A stretch of 22,028 bases of DNA from Priapulus caudatus (GCF_000485595.1 NW_014577362.1:100651-122678); one strand, 5' to 3'; counted from the first letter of the stretch, positions 1 to 10,075 are shown. Notes: generated from the letters alone by a model not told the origin. Numbers and translations: made by a program.

Positions 1-235
1 TGCAGTTTAGAATAAAAGACAGAAATCATATGGGTTGTGATATTTCAGATGAGATAGTTGCATTGAACCCCCTTTGTCTCGTTTCTTTGCCGTAAACTTC
101 TAATTGGACGCATGTGCACACATTGTGTGCAGTTAGTTTTCTAGTGATTTTAGTTTTTGCCGATAAAATTTGTTGTGTACGTCTTTTGTAGTGCGATAGT
201 GCGGTCACACCACACACCTGCCAGCGCGATATACA
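1..235. other. Unique sequence at left edge, no gene seen
   Basis: Non-repetitive sequence leading into the (AC)n tract. The open frames crossing it continue into dinucleotide repeat and are not credible. I see no splice-flanked exon or RNA gene. Confidence 0.6.
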
Positions 236-1069
236 CACGGCAGCCCACACACACACAACCAGCACCACACACACACACACAAACCACACACACACACCAC
301 ACACACACACCATGCACACAAATCACACACACACACACACACACACAACACACACACACACATGCACACACACACACGCGCGCCGCGCACACACCCCACG
401 CACACACACACACACCACACACATACACACACGCACGCCACGCACGCGACACACACACACACACATGCACGCAGCGCGCATTACACACACGCACCACACA
501 CATACGCACACACACACACGCGCCCGGCGTGCCAAACACAGTCCAGGCACACGCACACACACACACACACACACAACCCACGACACACGCCACACGCACA
601 CACACACACACACGGCACACGCACACGGCACAGCACACGCAACACGCACTACGCCACACGACACACACACACAACAGCACACGCAACACACACACACACA
701 CACCACACACACGCACACGCACACGACACCACACACACGCACACGCCACGCACACGCAGCGCACACGAACGCCACACGCCACACGGCACACGACACACAA
801 CACACACACACACACACACACACACACCAACACACACACAACACACAGCACACGCACGACACGCACGCACAGGCCGCACCACACGCACACTGCACGACGA
901 CCGCACGCGCACGCACCGCACACGCACACGCACACGCACACGCACTACGCACACGCACAAGACACCGCACACGCACACGCACACGCACACGCCCACACAA
1001 GCATCACGCACACGCCACACGCACAGCACGCCACACGCCACTACACGCACACGCACACGCCACACGCAC
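236..1069. repeat. Compound (AC)n / (ACGC)n microsatellite
   Basis: About 830 bp of CA dinucleotides interrupted by CG steps, with blocks such as ACACGC and GCACAC, on the plus strand. Long open frames exist on both strands (His/Thr-rich forward, Cys/Val-rich reverse) only because the repeat lacks stop codons. The tract alternates purine and pyrimidine almost throughout, a composition known to favour Z-DNA. Confidence 0.95.
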
Positions 1070-1240
1070 GGCTGTGGACTCCCTCACACGGGGTGTTATG
1101 TAGTGGGTGGGGCTGTGGACTCCCTCACACACACGGGGTGTTATGTAGTGATGTGTGGGCGGGACTGTGGGTCCCCTCACACGAGGTGTTGTGTAGTGGG
1201 TAGGGCTGTAGACTCCGTCACATCGTGGAGTTATATAACC
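1070..1240. repeat. 41-bp minisatellite, about four copies
   Basis: Units start at 1070, 1111, 1163 and 1204, each opening with GGCTGTGGACTCCCTCACAC or a close variant and continuing into a GGTGTTATGTAGTG-like second half. Spacing is 41, 52 and 41 bp. The second unit is longer because of an added CA insertion and an extra GTGATGTGTG segment. The last unit is degenerate and breaks off near 1238. It adjoins the (AC)n tract and was probably generated by slippage or unequal exchange there. Confidence 0.85.
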
Positions 1241-1829
1241 ATCTGCCGTTACGCGCGCCACACTGACATCCACCTGCTGCTGGCTGATCGATAGCAAGTA
1301 CGTAATCTATTTTTTACAGATGTAATCACACACATGAGAACAGGCGGGCGCCTGCCAGACGAATCCGCTACTCTGACGGGGGATCGCGTTCGTATGAAAT
1401 GCGTAGGTCGTGCAAGACTAGCGGATTAGGATGGCGTTCCGTGGAGACGCGCATGCGACTGACGCGGTCCCAGCGGTGGTCATTTTACAGAAAAGCTGGA
1501 TCAAGTCGAAATCTACTCTCGTTTGCGATTTTTGTAGCGTAACTTGAGCGCTTGCGGGCTGTCGACATAACATACACAGCTAGAGACAGACACGCACTGA
1601 CAGACGTCGAAATCTTCGTATTCGATCAAAGATGACGGCGCACGCATTCGGTTGCTCGCCATGCAGTGATCATATAGTTTCATCTTCTCCTTACACATGC
1701 ACGCGATATACAGGCACTATAGGCAGACTTCCAACTAAAATAAGCTGTCGTGTTTCATTTCGTGAGTAGCTTACTGAAATTTACAGAAATTTTAGAATAT
1801 ACTGGTTTACGTGCTATGGTTACGTGCCT
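1241..1829. other. Unique CpG-rich stretch without recognisable gene
   Basis: About 590 bp of moderately complex sequence. A 61-codon reverse frame at 1513-1698 has no recognised family, no convincing splice context and a composition like random sequence, so it is not called. A short inverted repeat, ATCCGCTA near 1360 and TAGCGGAT near 1420, is present. I see no tRNA-like cloverleaf. Confidence 0.5.
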
Positions 1830-1986
1830 GGTTTACGTGCCCCCCTCGCTCTATCTCTTTCTAACTAGACGCCTTTCTTACTCCATCTTCCTCTTTAGAT
1901 ATCTCTTTTTTTCTATGTCTATGTACTCCTCTCCCTCTCTATCTATCGCCCCTTCTCTATTTCTCTGTCTCATTCTTTCTCCCCAC

Positions 1987-2064
<78 letters not shown>

Positions 2065-2149
2065 TCTATCTTCTTCCCTCCCTCCCTCACCCCTTCACTC
2101 TCTATCTATCGCCCCTTCTCTATTTCTCTGTCTCCTTCTTTCTCCCCAC

Positions 2150-2218
<69 letters not shown>

Positions 2219-2330
2219 TTTTCTATTTCTATCTTCTTCCCTCCCTCCCTCACCCCTTCACTCACACTCACTCTCACTCTCACTTTCTCGCTCTCTCTCG
2301 CGCACACGCTCACTCTCGCTTTCTCCCACC
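1830..2330. repeat. (CT)n tracts inside a 163-bp tandem duplication
   Basis: Two pure CT runs, about 1990-2057 and 2151-2208, are embedded in repeated flanks. The segment with ATCTATCGCCCCTTCTC followed by CTGTCTC...CCCCACCCC occurs at about 1941 and again 163 bp later. The trailing TTCTTCCCTCCCTCC motif occurs at 2071 and 2234, also 163 bp apart. So flank plus tract was duplicated as one unit (about 1935-2097 and 2098-2262). The flanking 2263-2330 is degenerate (CACTCT)n and CT. Confidence 0.9.
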
Positions 2331-2399
2331 CCCGTCGGCCCGCCCCACCCGCGCACACGCAACTTTCCATTTCTGCACCGCACCTCCTGCGCACCGCGT

Positions 2400-2962
2400 C
2401 GAGTTAGTTAAGTAAGTAAATGAAGCATGACGGCATCACTAACACGTGCGTCGGAATCGCGGGGTTCCTTCTTCTGCTTTGGCGATCTTCTGCATCGGAA
2501 TTATGACGTCACGAAAACCGACCACGGTGCACCGATAAGGTTTTGCTCCAATGAAATTTCACGCGCGTTCTGGTAGAGCGAGCGAAACGATGTCACCACG
2601 TATAAGCGGCCTACATTGGAAACAGATCGGCATTGTGCGCAGGGGGGCAGGTATAGACAGGTGCTTGCGTTAGAGAACCGCGTAGAATTCGTAAGCTCCA
2701 CATCGCGGTTGTTACTGTTGAGACTCGAGCGTCTGTGATCGCGTTACGGAGGAGCGTGCGTCTGCGCGCGCGTAGGAGAGGAAAAACGAAAGTGGACGGC
2801 TTGTAACTCGCTGTAACTAGAAGTAAGAATAATACTGACAATAACTCGAAGGCAGACGAAGGAGGAGAAAATCCGTGGAAGGATTTTAGAAGATTTGTTA
2901 GCGAAGAAAAAAACGGCGCTTGCCGTGTTCGATATCAAGACTCAGTGAGTCAGCATTGAAGG
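2400..2962 (+). promoter_or_regulatory. Candidate promoter and 5'UTR of the signal-peptide gene
   Basis: About 560 bp of unique sequence directly upstream of the candidate first coding exon. A palindromic CRE core TGACGTCA sits at 2504-2511 and a weak TATA-like CGTATAAG near 2596. The last 200 bases are purine-rich and lack an obvious ATG context better than the one at 2963. An in-frame TGA at 2957-2959 closes the frame just before that ATG, as expected for a 5'UTR. The transcription start cannot be placed from sequence alone. Assigning promoter function is inference. Confidence 0.35.
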
Positions 2963-2999
2963 ATGAAGTTTCTGCTAGCAAGCATCTTGCTCCTCGTGG
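2963..2999 (+). CDS. First coding exon of a putative secreted protein (signal peptide start)
   Basis: The 37-nt exon reads MKFLLASILLLV plus the first base of codon 13. This is a short basic n-region (Lys2) followed by an uninterrupted hydrophobic core, the classic beginning of a secretory signal peptide. The ATG has an acceptable context (GAAGGATGA), and an in-frame TGA lies 6 bases before it. The exon ends at GTGG|GTAAGTA, a consensus 5' splice site, giving a phase-1 intron. A small signal-peptide exon followed by a phase-1 intron is a common arrangement in insect secreted-protein genes. Reading through the donor gives only about 24 more residues before a TAG near 3072, which supports splicing. 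The protein family cannot be named because no later exon is seen. Chance occurrence of such a short exon is the main alternative. Confidence 0.45.
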
Positions 3000-3168
3000 G
3001 TAAGTACGTAAGAATATGCTCGCTCTGCGTCATTCATATCGGCTCTCATATTTTATCGGGTTTTTTGAGCTAGACCTGTTTCTTATTCTTATTCGTTTTC
3101 TTCTTCTTCGTCACGTCTTCTTCTTCTTCGTCTTCTTCTTCTTCTTCTTCTTCTTCTTCTTCTTCGAT
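3000..3168 (+). other. Intron start: 5' splice donor and (TTC)n tract
   Basis: The donor GTAAGTACG begins at 3000. It is followed by about 80 bp of unique sequence and then a (TTC)n/(CTT)n tract, about 3097-3165. Immediately afterwards, at 3169, sequence shared with the inverted copy at 14794 begins. The real intron may therefore differ from what is printed here, because the TTC tract looks like an assembly join. Confidence 0.4.
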
Positions 3169-3599
3169 GTACGAGCGTGCCGCCCGAATGTAATGTGCGC
3201 GGCGGCGTGTTGTGTGTCTGTATAATGTCGAATGTGTGCATGTGCGCGAGCGTGCGCCGTGGCGTAATGTTTTGTGAGAGATGACTGCTCCTACAGTCTG
3301 CACCGTGGTTTAGAATTTCATCGGTAGCTATTCACTACTCCAACGGCGTCGCATTGCATCGCACAATACTGCGCCAATATAGCATGACGAAACTCCCGCT
3401 TTTTCAGGTTAGAACAGCAATGTATACAGGCGCTGCACAGAGCTGTCGAACTCGACAGTAAGCCGTGTTGTTTTCCTTCATCTCCAGCCAGTCCACGATA
3501 CTACAATCGCCAGCTTTTCGCGCTATAAGCTGGCCGGATCATTTCTTTTCCGCAATTAATCTACTTTGTCAATTAGCGTTTCTTACGCGTTTAAACACG

Positions 3600-3825
3600 C
3601 AACACGACACATGCGCGCGCGCAACGACACACACACACAGCGCGGCAGCGCACACCACACACGCCAGCAGCCTACACACACACACACATGAGCGGCGCGC
3701 ACGACATAGCGCACTGGTGCGCAACGCACAACTACGCACGCATACACAACACAAACAGCACACGCAACACACTGCAAGTGCCACACCAAACACAGCAAAC
3801 ACACACAACACACACGAGCGCGAAC
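3600..3825. repeat. (AC)n-rich tract in block A
   Basis: CA/CG-rich low-complexity sequence. The inverted copy carries the corresponding GT/GC tract at about 14260-14400, with different interruptions. Confidence 0.85.
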
Positions 3826-3879
3826 GCTGACGGCGTTGGCTAAAGTGAGAAACTTGCGCCTCAGTCTAGCTTTTTTGCT

Positions 3880-4012
3880 TGCGGCCAATCTCTCTCTGGC
3901 CGCGCGGCTCGTCTCTTTCTCATCACTCTGATCTGCCTATATCTCGCTGTGTCATTTCTATCCCTTGCTCTCTGCTCGCCCTCTCGATTGCTCTCTCTCG
4001 CCCCTGCTCATT

Positions 4013-4064
<52 letters not shown>

Positions 4065-4305
4065 ATCATCTCTTGCTCTCCTGTCTCCTTACATCTCTCT
4101 CCGCTCTCTTGCTCACTCTCTCTCTCTGCTCTGCTTCTCCTCTTTTCCTCCTTTTTTCTCGTCTCCATGTCTCTCTGAACGCTCCCGCTCCTCATTTGTT
4201 CTCTCTCTCTCTCTCTCTCTCCTCATCCATCGTTGCTTGCTCTTCGTGCGCGCTCGTTCTCTTTCTGTTTCTTTCTCTTATTGTCCGCCCTCTGTCTCTT
4301 CTCTA
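3880..4305. repeat. (CT)n tract in block A
   Basis: Polypyrimidine run with a pure CT core at about 4013-4060 and CT/TTTC interruptions. It corresponds to the (GA)n tract at 13800-14215 and to the truncated one at 10622-10760. Serine/leucine frames through it are repeat translations. Confidence 0.9.
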
Positions 4306-4473
4306 TAAGGCAGACTGCCGGAGTAATCCCCGAACGCTGTGGAATATATACGCACCGTCACGGTGATGAATTGACTGCGTAAAGGCGCGCGTGGCAGGCA
4401 AGCCGAGGGGTGGCGAGAAAGCCCGGAGAAGAGCGAGAAGGGGTGTTATTACAGCACAACCGCAGACGGTGGC

Positions 4474-4767
4474 GGGGGCAGATCTAGGGGGGGGGTCCGG
4501 AGGGTCCGGCACCCCCCCCTAATTTCAAAAGTGCCCGTCAAAAAAATTAAATAGGCTCAAATGCTCTATCAGAATGCACTACATTTTTAAAAATTTTCTT
4601 GTGGGGAGGTTACTCCAACACCCTCCCCTAAGTCGCCCTAAACGCCCGGCGCTCCCGTCGCAGCTTTTTAAAAACACCAGAAAACATTAAAGCAGATGGG
4701 AAAATAGTGACCCATTAATTTCTTGCCTGGACACCGCCTTTCCAAAATCCATGCATCCGCCGGCCTG
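4474..4767 (-). mobile_element. Non-autonomous hAT-like element, copy 1 (indel-rich)
   Basis: Reverse-complement copy of the element at 10235-10477. One end shows GGGGCAGATCTAGGGGGG; the other shows GCATCCGCCGGCCTG, a damaged form of the CCGCCCCTG terminus. It carries about 27 extra bases near 4630-4657 (GTCGCCCTAAACGCCCGGCG region) that are absent from the two other copies. No transposase is encoded. Confidence 0.55.
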
Positions 4768-4950
4768 CGTGCCTGCCCTCCTCCCGTACATGCCCGGCTC
4801 GCCCCTATCATTATAGTCGGAGCTGCCTCCGTAACACGTTCTGACGTGACCTGTGCTAGTTGATGTTTCGCGCAATCTTTTCTGGATGCTTCACGGGGCC
4901 AGACCAGCTTCTAATGTAGCCACAGCCAGAGTTTGGCCCTGAAGCCGTAT

Positions 4951-6914
4951 GTGTGATATAGGTGTATATGTCTATAGGTTATAATGTGTATCGGTGTATA
5001 AATGTGTATATGTAGTACTATGTTGTATATGTGTGTATGTGTGTATGTTTTTTGTACTATGTGTATATGTGTATATGTGTATAGGTGTATATGTGTATAG
5101 GTGTATATGTGTAATATGTGATATGTGTATAATGTATATATTGTATATAGTGTATTATGTGTATCATGTACATATATGTGTAATATGTGTATATGTGTGT
5201 ATGTGTATAGGGTGGTATATGTGTATAATTGTTGTATATGTGTAATATGTGTATATGTCGTATAATGTGTATATGTGTATATGTGTATATGTGTGGATAT
5301 GTGTATATGTGTATAGGTGTATATGTGTAAATATGTGTAATGAATGTGTGTATGTGTATATGTGGTATATGTGTATAGGTGTATATGTATAAATGTGGTA
5401 TATGTGTATTAGGTGTATAATGTGTATAGTGTAATAGGTGTATAGGTGTATATGTGTATAGTGTATATGTGTATAGTGTATATGTGTATATGTGTAATAT
5501 ATGTATAAGGTGTATATGTGTATAGGTGTATAGGTGTTATAGGTGTATAGTGTATAGTGAGTATATCGTGTATTAGGTGTATATGTGTATATATGTATAT
5601 GCTGTAATAGGTGTATATGTGTATGATGTGTATAGGCTGTATAGGTGTATATGTGTATACGTGTAGGTATGTGTATAGTGTATAGGTGTAAATAATGTGT
5701 ATAGGTGTATAGGCTGTAATATGTGTATGGTGTAATATGTGTATAATGTTTGTGTATAGTGTTATATGTGTATATGTGTATATGTGTATATGTGTATATG
5801 TTGTATATGTGTGTAATGATGTGTATGGGTATAGGTGTATATGTGTATATGTGTATATGGTGTAATGTGTATATGTTAGTATATGTGTATATGTGTTATG
5901 ATGTGTATAAGTGTATATGCTGTAATAGGTGTATATGCTGTATAGCGTGTACTATGTTATATATGTATAGGCAGGTGTATATGGTATAGTGTGATATGTG
6001 TATAGTGTATATGTGTATATGTGTATATGTTGTATTATGTGTATATGTTTGTATATTGTATATGTGTATAATGTGTATAGGTGTATATGTGTATAGGTGT
6101 ATATGTGTATATGTGGTATAGTGTATACTGTGTATATGTGTATATGGTGTATATGTGTATATTGTGTATATTTTGTATAGGTGGCATTATGTGTAGTATG
6201 TTATATGTGTGTATATGTGTATATGTGTATAGGTGTATAGGTGTAAATATGTGTATAGTTGTATATGTGTATAATGTGTATATGTGTATATGTGTAATAG
6301 GTGTAATTGTGTATTATGTGTACATGTGTATATTGTCACTGTGTATATGTGTATATGTGTAATATGTGTATATGTGTTATAGGTGTACTAGGTGTATAGT
6401 GTGTAATATGTGTATAATGTTTATAGGTGTATAGTGTATAGTGTAGTAGTGTGGTAATGTGTATAGGTGTATAAGTGTATATTGTGTATAGGTGTATAGG
6501 TGTATATGTGTATAGGTGTATAGGTTGTATATGTGATAGGTGGTATATGTGTATATGTGTATTATTGTGTATATGTGTATAGGTGTATATGTGTATATGT
6601 GTATATGGTGTATAGGTTGTATATGTGGTATATGTGTATATGTGTAAATAATGTGTATATTGTGTTATTTATGGTGTATAGGTGTATATGTGTATATGTG
6701 TAATATGTGTATAGGTGTATATGTTGTATAGCGGGTATGATGTGTTATAGGTGTAAATGTGTATATGTGTATATGTGTATAGGTGTATATGTGTAATATG
6801 TGTATATGTTATTAGGCGTGTAAGGTGTATAAATGTGTATAGTGTTGTTATATGTGTATATGTTGTAAATATGTGTATATGTGTATAGGTGTATATGTGC
6901 TTATATGTGTAATA
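4951..6914. repeat. Long (GTATAT / GTATAG)n satellite-like array
   Basis: Nearly 2 kb of TGTATA hexamer variants, chiefly GTGTATATGTGTATAGGTGTA-type mixtures of two hexamers. Single-base gains and losses are frequent (GTGTAATAT, GTTGTATA), so the register slips constantly. The reverse-complement array occurs at 9847-10075 (regular, about 230 bp) and 12473-13244 (irregular, about 770 bp). The Met/Cys/Tyr/Val-rich frames inside it are repeat translations. Confidence 0.95.
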
Positions 6915-7365
6915 TTGGTCGGGAGTATGTTAGTAATAAGAGTGTGTAGCACACTAAGCAGATCGCTACCGACCGGTATAAGCGAGTTCCAAGCACCCGC
7001 ACAACCTACCACTGAGCGTGGGTCCAGACGATGGATGCGGCCGAGGCCTGATGGTCAATCAATGTACACAGTTAACTATATCTGATAGCTTTCAAACTCG
7101 CCGCGCTCTCTGTGGCGTGAGTTGTAATAGCCGGTATACGTATTATGGTTCTCCGCAACTGCAGAGCAGCGAAATGAGCTTACAACATGCGCTAATTCTC
7201 TACGGTTGCTCATCTACGAATGGGAAAAGCTGTCGCTGCCGAATGTTGGTGTTGTCGGAGTTTTGTTTCTGCGGTGACGTTTTTGTCGTTCTGATTTGGC
7301 GGCACGCCTGTGCGGTGTTGAGATTTGACATACACTAACGCGCGAAGCCATGTTTAGAGCGTGGT
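6915..7365. other. Unique stretch without recognisable gene
   Basis: About 450 bp of balanced-composition sequence. A forward frame at 7018-7338 starts at GTG, has no recognisable domain and no splice signals in suitable positions, so it is not called. The left boundary with the array is gradual. Confidence 0.5.
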
Positions 7366-7369
7366 ACAC

Positions 7370-7406
<37 letters not shown>

Positions 7407-7610
7407 CACACACACACACACACACACACAAACCGCACACGCAACACGCAACACGCACGCACACGCACACGCAACTGACGCACGCACACGCAGCACGGCA
7501 CACACACAACATCCACAGCACACCACGCACGGCACACGCACACGCTACGCACACGCACACGCACACGCACACACACACACACAGCACACGCACACCGCAC
7601 ATACACATGT
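7366..7610. repeat. (AC)n / (ACGC)n microsatellite
   Basis: CA run with two pure cores, about 7371-7404 and 7407-7430, followed by CGCACA-type mixed repeat ending near 7603. Confidence 0.95.
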
Positions 7611-7860
7611 ATTTATTGTATCTATATATTATGTATTATATTTATTTGCACGTATTCTATATTCGTGATTGCCTTGTCCCAACGAAGCAATCCCATTAGC
7701 GCCGTTTCGCGATAGCGATTTAGCGATACGTGAAAAGCACGCGAGCGATATCCAGCGATAACATAATGCATGTTTTATATATAATCCTCATAGTTCCGCG
7801 AATTTTCTGCATCAGGCATCGTAACCGACCGATCGCTTGGTTGATTGATCCATTGATCGA
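7611..7860. other. Unique AT-leaning stretch with clustered GCGAT motifs
   Basis: No gene seen. Between 7700 and 7765 the motif GCGAT occurs repeatedly (GCGATAGCGATTTAGCGATA, then GCGATATCC and GCGATAAC). This resembles the AGCGATTT-rich palindromic region at 19080-19320, but the similarity is too short to call a shared element. Confidence 0.4.
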
Positions 7861-7955
7861 AAGAAAGAAAGATAGATAGATATATAGATAAATTGATCGA
7901 TAGATTGATAGATAGCTAGCTAGCTAGCTAGATAGGTAGATCGACAGATAATAGA
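7861..7955. repeat. (GATA)n / (GATC)n tetranucleotide repeat
   Basis: Impure run: GAAAGAAAGAAAGATAGATA, then GATCGATAGATTGATAGATA, then four to five CTAG/GCTA units, then TAGATAGGTAGATCGACAGA. Four-base periodicity is clear although units drift. Confidence 0.85.
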
Positions 7956-8400
7956 TCGACTCTGCCTGACTCTGAGAGTGACGGTTAATCACAAGCGCGA
8001 TCGCTGCTCTTTAATAGTCGCGCAACCGAAGCATGAGAGAAATCGCTTAATGGCTAGCTTGCAATAAGCTTCATTCATCACCTTCCTCGACCGCGCCATC
8101 TGATCGCTATCAGTTGATGATTGAAAACGCTTGCTATAGACATAAACGCACAATGAAATGCGGAGATAGACGAGCGCGAAACAAGATTTCCCGCGTATAT
8201 ATACACTCGCTAGCCATACGGCCGCTTGCGCGCGCGCGTGAATGCGTTTGCAAAGTGATTATACGACCTCGGAGCGCGTTGTTGGAGAAATGTATCTCCC
8301 CAACTCGCGATCACGTCGCGTATCGCTTTCTAGACGCGAAATTCCCGCGCGTGATGAATGGGAAATGCAAGTTTATCGACGTGTTATTCTATCGTTTTTC
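7956..8400. other. Unique CpG-rich stretch upstream of the candidate exon at 8617
   Basis: A forward frame opens at 8114 (MMIENACYRHKRTMKCGD...) but runs into CT-repeat translation after about 95 codons and matches no family I recognise. A TATATATA motif sits at 8196-8203. This could be regulatory sequence for the exon at 8617, but nothing proves it. Confidence 0.3.
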
Positions 8401-8544
8401 CTTTCTCTCTCTCTCTCTCTTGCGGGCTTTCTTTTTTTTGGCTTTGAAAGCTCTCTCTCGATCCTTCTCTCTTCACGGCTTGCGCGCTCGCGCGCTCTCT
8501 CTCTTTCTCTTTCTCTCTCTCTCTCTCTCTATAATATATATTAT
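8401..8544 (+). promoter_or_regulatory. (CT)n tracts and TATA-like palindrome, GAGA-type candidate promoter element
   Basis: Several short pure CT runs (about 8404-8420 and 8512-8530) are followed by a perfect 14-bp palindrome ATAATATATATTAT at 8531-8544. A candidate start codon with an in-frame upstream stop lies 73 bp further on. CT/GA runs close to a start are typical of GAGA-factor-bound insect promoters. Here the functional reading is inference, since CT repeats are common throughout the window. Confidence 0.3.
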
Positions 8545-8616
8545 CGTTGGCTGAGAGATACAGTGTGAGAGAGGAATGGTAGTGTGCATTAACCGCACTG
8601 CGGCGGCGCGCTAAAA

Positions 8617-8730
8617 ATGGCGGATTCGATCAAAACGCGTTTTCCGACGATTCACGAACAATCCGCCAATCATGCCGCGTGTCGAATTCGCCAGTATTGC
8701 GACGCAACAATAGACGTATTCATGTACCAG
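8617..8730 (+). CDS. Candidate first coding exon, unknown product
   Basis: ATG at 8617 in the context CTAAAAATGGCGG (good for an insect start and also a YY1/Pho-like AAAATGGCGG match). An in-frame TAA lies at 8590-8592. The frame encodes 38 residues beginning MADSIKTRFPTIHEQ, of balanced composition, and reaches TACCAG|GTAATA, a moderate phase-0 donor. An alternative, better donor is CAGG|GTAAAG at 8756, extending the exon to 8755 in phase 1. Without splicing the frame runs into (AC)n translation, so an unspliced protein is unlikely. No domain or family recognised. It may be chance. Confidence 0.2.
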
Positions 8731-8847
8731 GTAATAGCACCGTTATATGTACAGGGTAAAGACACCCGACACACGCCCGCATACAAGAATCTACCTGCCC
8801 ACGACAGAGTACCGTGTTTTAGCAGCCGAAACACGAAAAAACACGAT

Positions 8848-9032
8848 ACACACACATGTAGCACACACGCGCGCGCACACACACCACACACACACACGCA
8901 CACACACACACACGCGCGCACACGACAACACACACGCGCACACACACACACGACGACACAGCGCGCACGCAACGCACCGCCAGCTACGTACGTACGCACG
9001 GCACGCACGACACCACACATCACACACACACA
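8848..9032. repeat. (AC)n / (ACGC)n microsatellite
   Basis: CA and CGCA mixed repeat with interruptions such as CGACGACACAGCGCG; it merges into (TA)n at the right. Confidence 0.95.
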
Positions 9033-9120
9033 CATATATATTATATGATATATATCTATATATATATATATATTATATATAATATATATATATATTATAA
9101 GTATATATATATAATACACA
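9033..9120. repeat. (TA)n tract
   Basis: TATATA run with occasional TATTATAT interruptions, giving strong self-complementarity. No gene. Confidence 0.9.
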
Positions 9121-9412
9121 TAAACAGCGCGCTGATATTTCGCGTACCTCTGCTCGGAAGGAAGAAATCATTACGAAGCGTTGCGTCTGGAGAACGGAAA
9201 GGCTGACACACACACCCAAACTTGTCGCAAGCCGGAGTGATTACGATGCATAATGATAGATAGAGACGCCCTCGTTGTCAACAGTGATTACGATGCGGCC
9301 GTAGTGAAGAAGACATTTGGCATCACGCTGCGTGCACGGTTACCTGACATCCTGCCGGCTTTTTTAGCGCCACGCATTGTTTTCATTCTGTTTTGTCGTT
9401 ATGATATGAAGA
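9121..9412. other. Unique stretch with a 14-bp direct repeat
   Basis: No gene recognised. AGTGATTACGATGC occurs exactly at 9236-9249 and 9283-9296, 47 bp apart. The sequence between the copies is not repeated. Confidence 0.5.
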
Positions 9413-9609
9413 GCAGAAGTAGTAGTTAGTAGTAGTAGTAGCAGTAGTTGTAAGTAGCTAGTACTAGTAGTAGTGAGTAGTAGTAGTAGTAGTAGTAGTA
9501 GAAGTAAGTAATAGTAATAGTAATAGTAATTAGTAGTAGTAGTAGTAGTAGTAGTAAGTAGTAGTAGCTAGTAAAGTAGTAGAAGTAGTAATAGTAATAG
9601 TAATAGTAA

Positions 9610-9648
<39 letters not shown>

Positions 9649-9845
9649 CAGCAGCAGGCAGCAGCAGGCAGCAAGCAGCAGCGCAGCAGCAAGCAGCAGT
9701 CAGCATCAGCAGCAACAGCATAACAACAGTGACGACCGACGACGACGAAACGACATGCAGCAAGAAGAGGAAAAAGACACAAAGAAGAAAAAGAAGAAGA
9801 AACGAAAGAAAGACAAAGATGAAGAAGAAAGAAGAAGAAGCAGAA
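9413..9845. repeat. (TAG)n / (CAG)n / (GAA)n trinucleotide complex
   Basis: (AGT)n-type trinucleotide repeat from about 9417 to 9648, changing to (CAG)n-like units (9648-9720), then a GAC/GAA-rich stretch ending at 9845 just before a single N. Poly-Tyr, poly-Thr and Leu/Cys frames on the reverse strand are repeat translations. Confidence 0.9.
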
Positions 9846-9846
9846 N
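9846..9846. other. Single ambiguous base at a sequence junction
   Basis: A lone N separates the (GAA)n tract from the TATACAC array. A second lone N at 12472 marks the other end of the clean block, so both look like assembly joins and not isolated base-call failures. Confidence 0.7.
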
Positions 9847-10075
9847 ACACATATACACATATACACATATACACCTATACACATATACACCTATACACAT
9901 ATACACATATACACATATACACCTATACACATATACACCTATACACATATACACATATACACCTATACACATACACACATATACACATATACACATATAC
10001 ACATATACACCTATACACATATACACCTATACACATATAAACCTATACACATATACACCTATACACACATACGGC
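9847..10075. repeat. (TATACAC)-type hexamer array, regular copy
   Basis: Alternating ACACATAT and ACACCTAT units with almost no frame slips, in contrast to the irregular arrays at 4951-6914 (reverse complement) and 12473-13244 (same strand). Confidence 0.95.

Larger units (their letters stand above)
3169..4950 (+). repeat. Block A, inverted copy (left arm)
   Basis: This block is the reverse complement of 13245-14794 along its whole length, in the same order: a GTACGAGCG...CCCGAATGTA motif, a unique 300-bp segment (3270-3600), an AC tract (3600-3825), a unique joint (GGCTAAAGTGAGAAAC), a CT tract (3880-4305), a unique segment and a transposon-like element. A shorter clean copy is at 10076-10760. 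Many small insertions and deletions separate the copies, for example homopolymer and single-base changes, with few clustered substitutions, which is the texture of uncorrected long reads. No gene is seen in it. Confidence 0.9.

Noticed and set aside
157-1203. Long forward frame (His/Thr-rich) and its reverse Cys/Val-rich partners
   Set aside because: Pure translation of (AC)n/(ACGC)n repeat; both strands stay open because the repeat contains no stop codons.
4994-6362. Met/Cys/Tyr/Val-rich small frames that could look like membrane peptides
   Set aside because: Repeat translation of the GTATAT hexamer array; the frames change with every slip.
4951-6914. Telomere- or centromere-type array
   Set aside because: The hexamer is not an insect telomere repeat (TTAGG or similar), and the array is short, irregular and tied to the duplicated block; a simple expanded microsatellite explains it.
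8114-8554. 146-codon forward frame
   Set aside because: The last third is CT-repeat translation, the first part has no recognisable motif, and the start context is ordinary.
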